Shown in pieces: positions 22,170 through 32,470 of a stretch of DNA of 64,000 nt. The notes below the pieces were generated by a model. It saw only the letters and a program-made list of their open reading frames with translations. It had not been told where the DNA came from and searched no databases. The DNA is taken from contig OX235279.1 of the NCBI GenBank assembly GCA_944472155.2, positions 177,175,868-177,239,867 on the forward strand, given 5' to 3'. Position numbers and translations under genes: made by a program. This DNA is from Trichobilharzia szidati (Eukaryota > Platyhelminthes > Trematoda > Strigeidida > Schistosomatidae). The number at the start of each line of letters is the position of its first letter. The first letter of the stretch is position 1.

Positions 22170-22530
22170 AACATTGCCTCTAACCATCTAATATCAACAA
22201 ATCAATATGCACCGTTATCGTGAGCTACCTAGAAAGGTGGCCCTTGATTACAAACCTGACTGATAGAATTCAGTCCGCACCGAAGATAGGACTAGACGCA
22301 TTACACTAGTTACTAGTGTCCAATCAACACAGTCCTACAGGAGGTCAATCACGAGCTCCAATAGCTCAGTGGTAACTGCAGCAGTGGGTAACGCGGGTTC
22401 GAATCTCAGAATAGACATGAGTTCCTCCAACGTTGCAGATACGCCCTGCTGACTGGCCGGTGAGTGCCAACTAGCACGAAACCTAGGTCAGGCTGGGCTT
22501 CCTGTCGACTGCCTCCAACCATCTAGTATG
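22170..22530 (+). mobile_element. Two SINE-2 units in tandem
   Basis: The tail of one unit (CCATCTAATATCAACAAATC to CACTAGTTACTAGTGTCC near 22322) runs straight into the head of the next (CAGTCCTACAGGAGGTCAAT). That head has a clear A box AATAGCTCAGTGGTAACTG and B box GGGTTCGAATCTC. SINE-2 therefore has a tRNA-like head, and its terminal palindrome-like motif lies between tandem units. Confidence 0.75.
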
Positions 22531-22540
22531 AAATGTCATT

Positions 22541-23939
22541 ATTTATAACCACTGTATTGGTGTGCTGCTGGTGAGATCCTGTGAAACAGAATGATGATAT
22601 CATTTTATGCTGCAAACCTGGTCTTTCTTTCTCTATCGAAACTCATTTGCCCTCTTTAGTGACAAGCAATTCAAATCTGCAGTTATATTAGATTGAAGCT
22701 GATACCAAAATATAAATGAAAATTATAAAGATCTCTCTTTTTTTGTAATTATACATACAGCATACCTGAACAAACAAACAGAGCTACACTACTCAACACT
22801 GTTCATCTAAGCATAATTGTTGTTTTTCTTCGAAAACTAGAGAATTTTTCTGAAATATACAACAAAAAATCTATTTCTAATCGTCAACAGTAGCATTAAC
22901 AACTCTCCATACGATTAATTTGTTGTTTATACTTTTTGGAGTATTTGGAGTAACGTTACTTGGTGTCGATTTGTCGATACAACACATACAATCACAGCAC
23001 TTCTTATAAACTGCTTCTTTTTCTATTTTTTTTAAAAAAAATTTGATCCCCTCCCTCCCCATCTCACCAACTTTCTTTATAAACAATTATAAAGGAAAGA
23101 AGGTAGCTTCGAACTGATTTGTTCTCACTTGACTAATTTGCATAAACAAATAGTCGGATTTCGAAATAAACAGAAAGTTGAATTTCTGAAATATGTTCAA
23201 AAAATCAAAGACATTCTTTGCTATAGACAATGCCATCAGCATTTTTTAATGGAAAATTATACGACATTGGACATATGGTAGCATTACTTGTTTTACTTCG
23301 TAGACTCTCTTCAACTGCGTATATCCTAAACAAAATCAACTATAAGGTTCACAATTTCTGAACATACTTTTTACAGCGACTTTGTGTTATAGACAAAAAG
23401 TATGGGGGAAACATAATTCCAAAGACTGGAAGTCACTGTGAAAAGTTTGCTCCGAAATTTCGCAACTTATAATTGATTTTTTTCGGGAGGTAATCAGCTG
23501 AAGAGAATCCAGGAAATAAAACGAACTCGCATTTATCCTGCAGATATATTCGTTCTTGCTTCTTAGACAATATCTACAAATTACGGTTAATATTTCACTC
23601 ACACCGATTCCAGTGAGATGATCTAGTGATTTTGATGTTTATCTTCCATAAAAAGAAATATAGAGCTCCACAGACTCTTAAAGTAGTAATCCAGGGAGTA
23701 TTAGGTCGTAATTAAGCCACCTATTGTTCACTTAGGCCTTCATTTCGCTGAACAATCTTCCCTCATTTAGAAATATTTTTTCTAGATTATTTACAGCTGT
23801 TAATCACTAATTATGAGGTGACTGGGACGAATATATCTGACTAGTATTTATCGTATTGCGGCAAAAGTTTATCAAATATAAGCACACTGCTGCATACAGT
23901 CAAGGATTACAGCATATATGAATTCACTCATCTGGATTA
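22541..23939. other. 1.4 kb without recognised content
   Basis: Several short ORFs of 60-71 codons lack domains. An A8 run near 23033 next to a C-rich run (CCCCTCCCTCCCC) stands out. No repeat of this window matches it. It is the second largest unexplained block. Confidence 0.5.
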
Positions 23940-24800
23940 TATGATTATTATTGTTCCCTTGCGTTCCAAGTGGAACACAGGGCTTCAACTACACAACTCC
24001 ACTTTCTTCTGTTCTCCGCTGTCCTCTTCACCTGAGTCCACAACTAACCATAATCTCTCATCTCCTCCAACTCTCACGATCCGCTGTATATCACTCTCAC
24101 CAACTCGTCACTTCCAATCAGGATTCCACTCGAGCGATGGCCTGCATTGCGCGCCATGTCGTTCGACGGTTTCCTCAACGTATGTTCGATCAATCCATCT
24201 CCATTTTCTCCTACATATTTGTTGAGAGATCGTATCTCGGTTGGTTTGTTCCCAGCCAGTCAGCCAGAGTTTCTTGTTGCTCATTCTTTCTGGCCGGCCA
24301 TTTGATCTTCAGTATGGAGACAACCAGCCAGCCAGCCAGCCAGCGAAGTTGGCACGTGTTCATGAAAGATTGCAACAAGCTGTTGGAAATCCTTTTCGTG
24401 ACATGCGAGCTCAGTGCAAGATTCTGACCCATATAGAAAGATCAACTTGACATTAGTGTTGAACACAATGTGAACCTTGTTACTTGTGACGTTAAGTTCG
24501 CGTGCAGAGGATTTTCAAAGTGGTTCCATGTTGATGAAGGCGTGCGTATCTCGCCTGTTCGATTCTAGCTGGCTGTCTGGCTGGCTGGCTTTGACATCTT
24601 TATCCGTTCCTCTGGCTGTAGTTGAAACCGTGATTCCTAGCTGGATAAGTGAAAGAGGTAACCTCTGTCAAATCTCTCCCGTTGTTGGTGATTGGTGCTG
24701 TTTGTTGTTGCTGTTGTTGATGTTGTCGATTGGTTGGTTATCTTCATCATCTTCATCTTCACCTTCTCCATGTTCACTTGGAATCGAATATAATACACAT
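23940..24800 (-). mobile_element. RTE-clade LINE, C-terminal part
   Basis: From the linker near 24750 to the 3' end at 23953. Short tandem CCAG/GGCT repeats (CCAGCCAGCCAGCCAGCC at about 24324-24341, and CTGGCTGTCTGGCTGGCTGG near 24570) have expanded inside the coding relic. Such CCAG runs occur only in this subfamily (also 10.8, 37.7 and 60.6 kb). Confidence 0.8.
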
Positions 24801-24869
24801 AATAATAAATTACCAGTGACTGGGGGATATTTTGCGCATTACGTATAGTTTATAGTTGTATCAGTTTAT

Positions 24870-25270
24870 TCACACGACTTCGTAAATGTCTTACTCCCTA
24901 GTGCTTTTTATTTTAACTTTTAATACATCCAGGAAAGATTTTTATCATTTCGACTGGATGTGTTTCGGTGCTGGTTCGATGAACAAGCATTCGGTGGTTA
25001 ACCTCTCTCTCTATATCTCTCTGCACTAAACTATATAGCTTTCTAAAGCTTTTACTCAATCCCATCCTGTTTTATGATTACACGTGAGTGATTGCATTGC
25101 AGTGACCGAGCTTCTCTCCAGACCACTTAATTTATCACGTCCACACAGTTCCAGATCTAGCCAGAATTCCTTTTTTCCTATAAATCAACTAGTTTGACCT
25201 ATATTATCAACCTCAAAGTCATTAAATGGTGTTTGGTAAATTATATTAACATTCTTAATCGTATCTATTA
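24870..25270 (-). mobile_element. PLE-2, highly degraded
   Basis: Minus-strand order of blocks (ATATAGGTCAAACTAGTTG, then GATTGCATTGCAGTGACC, then TTCGATGAACAAGCATTCGG in the RC) follows the GIY-YIG region of the 28.6-29.1 kb copy. Frame is lost throughout. Confidence 0.55.
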
Positions 25271-25686
25271 GATTTAATTCAATTCTTTATTTTGCGGTTA
25301 ACTGACAATCTTAATTACAAAGTGTTCCTAATAAGCAAGGTCATTTCTGTCAGTAAATGCATTCAATGAATCTAGCTTCATATACAACTGTTATATAAGG
25401 CCTGCGTATTGAGGTAAATAAAATTGCACTTCAGAGAGATTTCAAGATGAACGTGTCCAAAAGCTTCAAAATAACAGCTGCACTAAATGATATCACTAGA
25501 TTTCACTGAATTGTTTTTCCAGAGAAATGGTAACATTACATATTCAGCTCAAAATTTTCTTGTTTTTCAGTTTAGCTGGTTAATAGCCCTGAGAAAACCT
25601 TATTTCTGAAAATAAATACACAAAGTTGAGTACCTTACTGGTAGAATTGCATTAGAGTGACTGGATTCATGAGATAAAGGCACCAA
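25271..25686. other. Unassigned
   Basis: AT-rich DNA between two PLE relics. No ORF or repeat recognised. Confidence 0.45.
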
Positions 25687-25740
25687 CAGCGGAGAAAATT
25701 TTCTCTTCGACGATTCATTTTCATGAGCTGCATGATAGCA
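25687..25740 (-). ncRNA. Hammerhead-like PLE-1 terminus
   Basis: The minus strand reads CAGC (stem I), TCATGAAAATGAATCGTC (changed core and stem II), GAA, stem III GAGAAAATTTTCTC, base C and GCTG (stem I). The GAA strand, long stem III and stem I are intact. The 5' core does not match CUGANGA. It lies upstream of and inverted to the PLE-1 coding relic that follows. Confidence 0.45.
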
Positions 25741-25834
25741 CTTATATTAAACAAAGAAATCTTTAGACCAATCAGATGCTGGTAAACTTTGTCCTCGAAA
25801 AATGTATTACATAATGTAAGGTGTAAGATTGGAC

Positions 25835-26175
25835 AGGTGGGGATGACTAATTGTAACTTACTTGCTCATGTGGAGCAAGGTATATTGGCCGTCCACAACG
25901 TCAAGTCCACAAACGTATTCTGGAACACTGTTTAGCTTGGTTAGCCAGAGGAGGAAGGAATAAGAGCAGCGGCCCTATCCTCGAACGCCATGTCATCTCT
26001 GGACATCAAGCACCCCACATGAATGCATCACAGTGCTACACAGAGTCCCCCAATATCGCACACATGGACTTCGTATATGCCATCTGTACATAGCCGAAGC
26101 ATTAGCTATTCGAGATCTGAAACCGGACCTCTGCATTCAAAAGCGATACATACATTCTCTTGCCCTACCATGGCC
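25835..26175 (+). pseudogene. PLE-1 GIY-YIG endonuclease relic
   Basis: One frame reads SCGARYIGRPQRQVHKRILE, with the nuclease YIG, the following Arg and the Glu of ILEH, then an ILERHVISGHQ block. After a frameshift it continues IRDLKPDLCIQKRYIHSLAL and PWPE, the family C-terminus. The RT part is absent. Among the shorter relics this one retains the nuclease core best. Confidence 0.7.
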
Positions 26176-26375
26176 AGAGTAAAGTTCTTACCATAATTTT
26201 GCTTCTTTCTTTTTATTATGTAAGTTCACTATTATTATTATTGTTATTACTACTATTATTTTATTATCATTATTATCCCCATCATCCATATTTTATTATC
26301 ACTCTATTACTGTTTATTAATAACATTGCTTTTTCATATGGATTTTATATAAAAACACTCTATCGCCTTTTCACT
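26176..26375. repeat. Low-complexity TTA-rich tract
   Basis: ATTATTATTATTGTTATTA-type sequence at 26228-26290. The leucine-rich ORF read through it is a composition artefact. It is probably the 3' untranslated region of the preceding PLE. Confidence 0.6.
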
Positions 26376-26760
26376 GGCATTGTGATATAGCTATGGTTGA
26401 ATGAGGCTGAGCACTGCTTGCAAGTGCGCTGGTGGCACTGCTGTGGAATGCTAGCCAACCAACGACGCCTGTGGTCCGAAGTTTGATTCCTGGCCGACGC
26501 ACTCCTCTACCTCACTAAGCCAGTGATAGGACTGTTAAAGGTTGGGCTTGAGGCTAGCAACCCCATCCCGTAAAAATAGAAAAAACTACTGATGCCGAAA
26601 CTTCAAGCCTCTAGGTTGAAGCCGTATGTTTCACTGGGAGTGTAAAGGAATAAGAGGAAACTGCATGCTATAGTTTTGAAGTAGTTTCCAAATTGCTTTT
26701 CGGTCAACTCTGTCGAATGCCTTTTCAAAGTCGATGAACTTAAGATAGAGGTACCGTGGT
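26376..26760 (-). mobile_element. RTE fragment split by SINE-1
   Basis: RTE RT sequence (TATAGCTATGGTTGAATGAGG) is interrupted at about 26416. It resumes at about 26660 with GAAGTAGTTTCCAAATTGC and CGAATGCCTTTTCAAAGTCG, the RC of motif A coding (FEKAFD region). Confidence 0.75.
26416..26655 (+). mobile_element. SINE-1 inserted in RTE
   Basis: Head GCGCTGGTGGCACTGCTGTGG, decayed B-box region TCCGAAGTTTGATTCC, body GAGGCTAGCAACCCCATCCC and tail TTTCACTGGGAGTGTAAAGG. It splits the RTE relic, so it is younger than that copy. Confidence 0.8.
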
Positions 26761-27075
26761 AGAATATAATTCCATATTTGATACATTACATAGTGATGCA
26801 GTTTTAAATGACTGGGAGACCTTTATAGTACAATTTATCACTCAAACTAGTAGATATGATTATGGAAACAAAAGAATTTATCTAGATGTAGAATGACCGA
26901 CTCTCCTAAGCTCAATAATCTAGAAAAAACTAAGCAACCTAATGCACCGCTTGGATGCAATCATACAATTAATTAGGATTGAGTAAAATTATTGAGAAGT
27001 TGCATAATTAGATGAGGGAGGAGGAGGTTAATCTCAGAATCTCTGTTTTTCGAACCAACACAATCGCTTGTATTT
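26760..27075 (+). mobile_element. PLE-2 relic with inverted terminus
   Basis: Bases 26752-26880 are the RC of the PLE-2 terminus (CCGTGGTAGAATATAATTCC, then a decayed hammerhead region). Bases 26885-27075 are plus-strand GIY-YIG remnants (AGAATGACCGACTCTCC, AATAATCTAGAAAAAACTAA). The arrangement repeats the foldback plan of the better preserved units. Confidence 0.5.
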
Positions 27076-27342
27076 GGCGTCGAGTAGCGTTAGTCGATTA
27101 AGCATTCGATTCGCCTTTGTATACACCCCTTGGGAAGACGCTGTAGTATATGATTTCGTGAGAAAGCTTTAATCACTCATACAGACATTTCTATTGTAAC
27201 CCTCTCGAAGTTCCAAGTGTGTATCTTTAAATGTTATACACGCATTCTAATGTACCTGAATGACTTAAAACATCGTTCTAAGGTTTGTATTTTGTCTACT
27301 GTATATTTGGTTGATTAGTAAGTGAAGACTCTGATGATATCA

Positions 27343-27730
27343 GATGGTTGGAGGCAATCGGCAGGAAGCCCAGCCTGACCTAGGTTTCGTGCTAGTTGGC
27401 ACTCACCGGTCAGTCAGCAAGGCGTATCTGCAACCTTAAAGGAACTCATGTCCCTTCTCCGATTCAAACGTCTCTGCCTGCAGCAATGAGTGACGCAGGT
27501 TCGATTCTCAGAAGGGACGTGAGTGTTCCTTTAAGGTTGCAGATACACCCTACTGATTGGTGAGTGCCAACTAGCACGAAACCTTGGTCAGGATGGGCTT
27601 CCTGTCGATTGCCTCCAGCCATCTAATATCATCAAATCAATGTGTGCACCGTGATGGCGAGCTACGTGGAATGTTGGCCACACTGACTGATAGAATTCAG
27701 TCAGCACCAAAGAAAGTATCAGACTCATTA
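27343..27730. mobile_element. SINE-2 palindrome
   Basis: Arms at about 27343-27460 and 27511-27628 are inverted copies (GATGGTTGGAGGCAATCGGC on the left). The tRNA-like B box (GCAGGTTCGATTCTC near 27496) lies between them. The right unit continues to the ATTACACCAG end at 27730, where a SINE-1 interrupts the terminal motif. Confidence 0.75.
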
Positions 27731-27737
27731 CACCAGT

Positions 27738-27896
27738 TTTTTCCTTCACGTCCACTAGAATATAGAATTTTTTGGTTAGCCTATGCCCAACCTTTCCTCT
27801 TCACCAGCATTATTTCTGGCTTAGCGAGGTAAGGATGCGTCTCGGGATCGAACCGGACCATGTGCGTGGTCAGCGAGCGTCCTAACCGCTATGCCA
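27738..27896 (-). mobile_element. SINE-1 inserted in SINE-2
   Basis: Poly-T and TTCCTTCACGTCCACTAG (RTE-type tail) at the left, tRNA-like head with GGGATCGAACCGGACC at the right. It splits the SINE-2 terminal motif: ATTACACCAG at the left, AGTTACTAGTGTCC at the right. A short AACT duplication may be the TSD. The matching site in duplication copy 1 (near 16700) is empty. Confidence 0.75.
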
Positions 27897-28085
27897 CCAT
27901 AGTTACTAGTGTCCAATCAAAGTGAAGACTTTGTTAGAATAAACACGGTTGTCTAGGTTTCGAGAAGTGTGTGACGCACTTGTATGCACATACGAAACGC
28001 TTTCTCCTCTTCAGCTGACATTTACCTGCTTAGATCATATAAGGATTATCAAGTTTAACATGCAATTCAATTGAAATAATAATTG

Positions 28086-28292
28086 TTAGTCTTCATTTTC
28101 AATAACAGCGTTTATTATAGTCATGAAATCAACCTTAGTATGTCTGTTTGCCTGTGTTGTATGCGTGGGATATTTCAAAATAATAATAATACTTCTCCCA
28201 ATACAATAATTGCTGGTATATTTCTCTTTTTTTCCCATAAATTCTATGACGTAATCAGCAAACTTTCTCAATAATTTCATTTTGATTAACAT
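28086..28292 (-). CDS. Small ORF, second copy
   Basis: A 68-codon frame equivalent to 16312-16518, starting MLIKMKLLRKF and ending NAVIENED. The open frame extends eight codons further upstream here (to 28316). Two changes are silent and a few alter residues (E to K, VLNS to IINA). No domain recognised. Confidence 0.25.
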   Translation of the reverse strand: MLIKMKLLRKFADYVIEFMGKKEKYTSNYCIGRSIIIILKYPTHTTQANRHTKVDFMTIINAVIENED

Positions 28293-28549
28293 TAAGAATA
28301 GGCTAAAAATGTTCAATTCGAAATGGGAAAGCTCGTTTTAAAGACCTGAACTATTTATAGCTTCTTAGTAATTGTTAAGCTATTTCATAATTGAAAGAGT
28401 TTCTTAAGAATTTCAGCTCTATTTGTATATTTTGGAAATCTTTAATAAATATGACCACATTATTCAGTAAATGGTTTACCGGGGAGTATGAGGGTTTTCT
28501 AACTAAAACACTAAGAAGAAGATGAAGCTTGTTCTGAAATCTTAATTTA

Positions 28550-29443
28550 TTGATATAAGAATAAAACTTGGGCACTGTGGTAGAGTGTAATTCCATTATG
28601 GGTAAATTTTTATTTTGATAGAGTCTCACAGTGTTATACAGTAATATTTACTGATGACCACGTTTCGAGCACAATTTATTGCTCATAATCATATCAAGGT
28701 AATCACACGACTTCCTAAATTCACTTATATAGTTCCATTGTTTTTCACTTGATTTGATTGGTAGTGTTATTTTCCATATCTCGGGTATGAGTGATGATTC
28801 ATTCCTATTGCATGTGTTGGGTGTAGATTCGATGAACAAAGATTCAGTGATCAACCTCTCTCTCCACCTACCTAGATTACTTTTTAGAATTTTAACTCTC
28901 TCCCACCCTATTTTGTGGTTGTGTGTTAATGCATGCATTGCAATTGCTGAGCTTTTTTCTAAATTACTTATCTTCTCTGGGTCAACCATTCTTACCTTAG
29001 CTAAATTCTTATGTTCTGACAATCTGACTACCCCTGACCTACTAGTTTGACCTATGTAGTTGACCTGACTCACAGTCATTACAGGGTATTTTGTGAATTA
29101 TATTAATTTGTCTAACTGAGTCAACAGGGTTCTTTAAGCCACAGAGCTTGTCCCTGAGTGAGTTTGTAGGTTTAAATGACCCCCAATTCCCTGCTTTATT
29201 TAGAATCCTACGTAGGGTCTCAGATGTCCCCTCTTTATATGGTATAACTGTCGATGACTTATATTCTCACTTATTTATGATATCATTACTAGTTTCCCAA
29301 TTCTTTTTTTTTCTTTCAATATTCTTGATGAATTTTAAAGGATAGTTATTTAACAGAGCAATAAATTGTGCTCGAAACGTCATCAGTAAATATTACTGTA
29401 TAACACTGTGAGACTTTATTAAAATAAAATTGACCCATAATGG
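28550..29443 (-). mobile_element. PLE-2 foldback insertion with 12-bp TSD
   Basis: It is flanked by AATCTTAATTTA at 28538-28549 and 29444-29455. The equivalent site in copy 1 (near 16050) is uninterrupted. The minus strand has an open stretch of 143 codons (29079-28648) with NYIGQTSRSGVVRLSEHK (GIY-YIG core, ending at the catalytic-region Glu-His) and the C-terminal helices. The Cys pair before it is lost to a frameshift. The left end carries the full terminus with hammerhead; the right end (29354-29443) is an inverted, shorter copy ending at CCATAATGG. Confidence 0.9.
28651..28697 (-). ncRNA. Hammerhead-like motif in PLE-2 terminus
   Basis: Minus strand: stem I TTGAT with ATCAG, core ATGATTAT, stem II GAGCA with TGCTC, GAA, stem III ACGT, then GG and C. 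Two extra G follow the minimal stem III in this copy. The core has A and U at the places of C3 and G8. Confidence 0.45.
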
Positions 29444-29455
29444 AATCTTAATTTA

Positions 29456-30180
29456 GTTGTACTGTTTTCAACTGCTACTCACTCGGAAACCTTAAGCAGA
29501 ATTCTTACCAAGGTTGGTAGGAATAAAAGTGGCTGCCATTCAATTACCCACAAACTCAATTAGAAACAAGCTTAGTCGGTTACAGGATCAATCCTGTGGA
29601 GCCAATAAAACAAAACAATTTAGTTTATCTAATACCCTGCTGGAATGATTGTCAGGTCAGATACATAGGTCAAACTGGTAGAACAGGGGCAGTCAGACTA
29701 GCAGAACATAAAAACCTAGCAAAGTCTAGATTGGTTGACCCGAATAAGATAAGAAATGTAGAGAATAATTCAACTATAGCACTACATGCAGTTACACGCA
29801 GCCATACAATAGGATGGATGGGATAGAATGACAGTTTTAAAGTCTAATGTCACAGGGTGGTGGGAGAGATTGATAACAGAAGCTTTGTTTATCGAATCAA
29901 CTGCAAATACATGTAATAGGAATGATTCAAAACCTATTCCAGATATCTGGAAAATTCTACTACCCCTACGACGATAAATAGGAGAGGACAAAGAAAACTA
30001 TAAAACTCAAGTTTAAAAGTTGTGTGATTACAATTGATATGATTATGAACAATAAATTTTGTTCGAAACGTCATCCATGTAGCAAATAATACTGTTTCAC
30101 TCACTGTGTGATACATCTAATAAACAAACTAATATGGAATTACTTACTACCACAGTGACCAAGTTTTACACATATATTAA
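29456..30180 (+). mobile_element. PLE-2, GIY-YIG part and 3' terminus
   Basis: The open frame at 29596-29826 reads NLVYLIPCWNDCQVRYIGQ, that is a CxxxxC pair followed by the YIG triad, then RLAEHKNLAKSRLVD. After a frameshift the C-terminus follows, then the hammerhead-like terminus and the long end ACCACAGTGACCAAGTTTTA near 30165. It is the counterpart of 15335-16015. Confidence 0.8.
30034..30077 (+). ncRNA. Hammerhead-like motif in PLE-2 terminus
   Basis: TTGAT (stem I) at 30034-30038, core ATGATTAT at 30039-30046, stem II GAACA/TGTTC at 30047-30051 and 30060-30064, GAA at 30065-30067, loopless stem III ACGT at 30068-30071, cleavage base C at 30072, then ATCCA. U4, G5, A6, A9 and GAA are kept. 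A3 and U8 replace C3 and G8, and one extra base separates A9 from stem II. Confidence 0.5.
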
Positions 30181-30544
30181 CATGCTACCCACCAAGATAT
30201 ACGGAAAAGCTACCCACATACTGTTTTAGATACACACAGAGAAGTGATATAAGTTAATAAGCCACACAGTCCGCCTCTTTAATTTAAATAAAAAACAATC
30301 AATTAATGTGAAGGAATTGACGAATTTTCGAGAAAAAAATTAAAAAGATTAATCTCTGTTTAACAAACACATAAGTCTGACAGTGAGCTGACCATTGACG
30401 ATCATAATTTGTAGGTTTATTTAGTGGAAACAGTACATCAATTCAGACTGAAGGAGAAAGGTGACACCGATTGACTTAGACCAACGAGTTAAAGGTAGCT
30501 ATTCAGCGGATTAAGTTTCAAATAAGAAGGATTAGGCAGACCGA

Positions 30545-31120
30545 CGTCGATCGTGCAGTGGCTGAATGCTCGCCAGCCACGTACATGGCCTGAGGTTGGA
30601 ATCCCAGCGGACGCATTCCTATATTTAGCTAAAATGATTGTAAATAGGGAAGATTGGACGTGAGACTAGCAACCTCACCCTGTAAAAGAAAATGCCACCG
30701 CTACTGGAACTTCAAACTACTTCAACACTATGGCGGGCACCAAGTCTTTCCCAACCTCATTCTACAGCTATATGATAACGCCACGTGTCAGGTGATCCAC
30801 AACGGAAACCTCAGTGACGCCTGTCTTCGAAGTAAATACAGGAGTGAGACAAGACTGCAAGCCTACCATCACCAACGATGATATTCGTAATTGTGGTGGA
30901 CTGGATTATGCGTCAGACTGTGCATTGGGAGTGAGAAGACAGGAATACGCTGCACTGACCGATAAGAAGACCCTAGAAGATCTGGATTTCATGCGTGGAT
31001 GATATATGTCTAATGTCACAGAAACTCGAAGACTTGCAGGCGAAAACCAACAAACCGGCTAGCAGAGGAAGTAAGTGGCGAGGACAGGACTCCAGGTGAA
31101 CATATAGAAGGTGGAGACGA
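30545..31120 (+). mobile_element. SINE-1 head fused to RTE RT
   Basis: The tRNA-like head (GTGCAGTGGCTGAATGCTCG) and SINE-1 body lead directly to ACTTCAAACTACTTCAACAC, which begins RTE RT sequence shortly before motif B (NTGVRQDC). Motif C carries the CGTG insertion (near 30991). The endonuclease and the RT fingers are absent. It fades out near 31120. Confidence 0.75.
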
Positions 31121-31639
31121 CGTTACTGTGCTGTGTGTGTCCCATTAACCACGTACCACTTATATAATTATCTGAGAAAAAATTCACAAGGAATGATTCA
31201 AAATCTGTCACCGACCAATGAGTTCATACTGTTACCTGCAAAATATTCCCTCACTCGGGAACACAAAAAACTACATTTATATATAAATATCTATTATTGA
31301 TATCAGTAAACATAATACATTAATGTCGAAAGTCATTCCCCCCAGTTAAAGCTCTCCTGATACGAGGCACCGCAATTTGTTGACGAAGAAAAACACAATA
31401 TATCCATTTCAACAACTCAGTGATCATTTACAAGACATCATTAGAATCATCATGATGAAAGCGTTTATTGTCTCTTTAAATTTACACCAAATTTAGTCTT
31501 CAGTTTTCCGAAACCAATCATTGGTTGTTGGTCAATTTCAGTTGACAATGGCAAAACGATGATGATGGTCGTAGATACCAAAAACATCCATTTATTTCAA
31601 TTTCACTTCAGGAAGTTAAAGACAAGCAAGGGCAATACT
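31121..31639. other. Unassigned
   Basis: AT-rich. A short GGAATGATTCAAAATCTGTC (near 31191) resembles the PLE-2 C-terminal coding block. Otherwise nothing. Confidence 0.45.
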
Positions 31640-32470
31640 ACCTCATCAAATGTGTTCATGCATTCCGCATCAGTGTCAGACATTCCTTGCTTCCTCATTG
31701 CTAGATATGGCTTCACAAGGACATCTCTATTCCACTTCGTCCCCTGATGTCCTTTCTAGATGGCTACATGTCTGTCCACTAGCTTTTCCACACTCAACTC
31801 GCCGCTTAATATTCAAGTACCAGGCGACCATTTGCTGGCCTATAATGTCATGTGAATGCCGCTTCCGCTTATGTCTAATCCAGCCACTCCCTTCCACACA
31901 TTTGTTTGACAACAGGCTGTTGACTGAATCGACGATTGAGCTCCTTCCTGCTTTTAATTCCCGGCGACATCCTGATGAACAGCCACAGCAGGCTGTTGAA
32001 AATGCTTTTGGTGGCGCACGCCTCAAGTCTCTGGAACATATGCAAGCATTCAATTTATATGAATAGAACTTCAGTGCTGTGGTAGAGTATAATTCCATTA
32101 TGGAGAAAATTCATGTTGATAAAGTCTCACAGTGTTATACAGCAATATTTACTGATGACCACATTTCGAGCACAATTTTTTGCTCACAGTCACATCAAGT
32201 TGGGAAGCATTCACGTTATATCAGTGGCGAAAATTCGGATCTCATTCCTTGTGCTGGATGTTATAGATCTCGACATGGATTTGAGTGCGATGAATGACTC
32301 TCTCTATCTCTCTCTTGCTTCATCTGAGGCTGGTTGGTGTTGACGCCCTCATCTGTGTCATCTGTAGTTAAAATGCAGCTGCTCGAGTAAGTGGGTGGAA
32401 GAAACGATTTCCTTTCCACTGTTCTCGTTGATGATGATTGATGCTTGTTGTTGGTTGAAACGTGCTCAGG
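31640..32470 (-). mobile_element. Divergent RTE copy split by a PLE-2 end
   Basis: Minus-strand translation (SNKCVEGSGWIRHKRKRHSHD, KRRVECGKASGQTCSH) shows the RTE C-terminal plan with low similarity to the other copies. The upstream part resumes at about 32210 with linker and CAACAACAAGCATCAATCAT-type sequence. It is an older or distinct RTE subfamily, similar to the copy at 33825. Confidence 0.65.
32045..32205 (-). mobile_element. PLE-2 terminus inserted in RTE
   Basis: It starts with the long terminus in RC (GTGCTGTGGTAGAGTATAAT). The hammerhead 3' half is at about 32157-32170 (RC of GCTCGAAATGTGG) and stem II is decayed. It splits the RTE copy. No coding part is present, so it is a solo terminus. 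Confidence 0.65.

Larger units (their letters stand above)
27440..31090. repeat. Inverted segmental duplication, copy 2
   Basis: This copy is inverted relative to 14380-17010 and carries two insertions absent there: SINE-1 at 27738-27896 and a PLE-2 at 28550-29443 with its TSD. Shared unique DNA lies at 30180-30540 (counterpart 14960-15335). Confidence 0.8.

Noticed and set aside
24323..24343. CCAG repeats as CRISPR-like or regulatory array
   Set aside because: Short tandem slippage inside an RTE copy, without spacers or regular units.
26160..26390. Leucine-rich ORF resembling a membrane protein
   Set aside because: It is read through a TTA microsatellite. The hydrophobicity is a result of composition.
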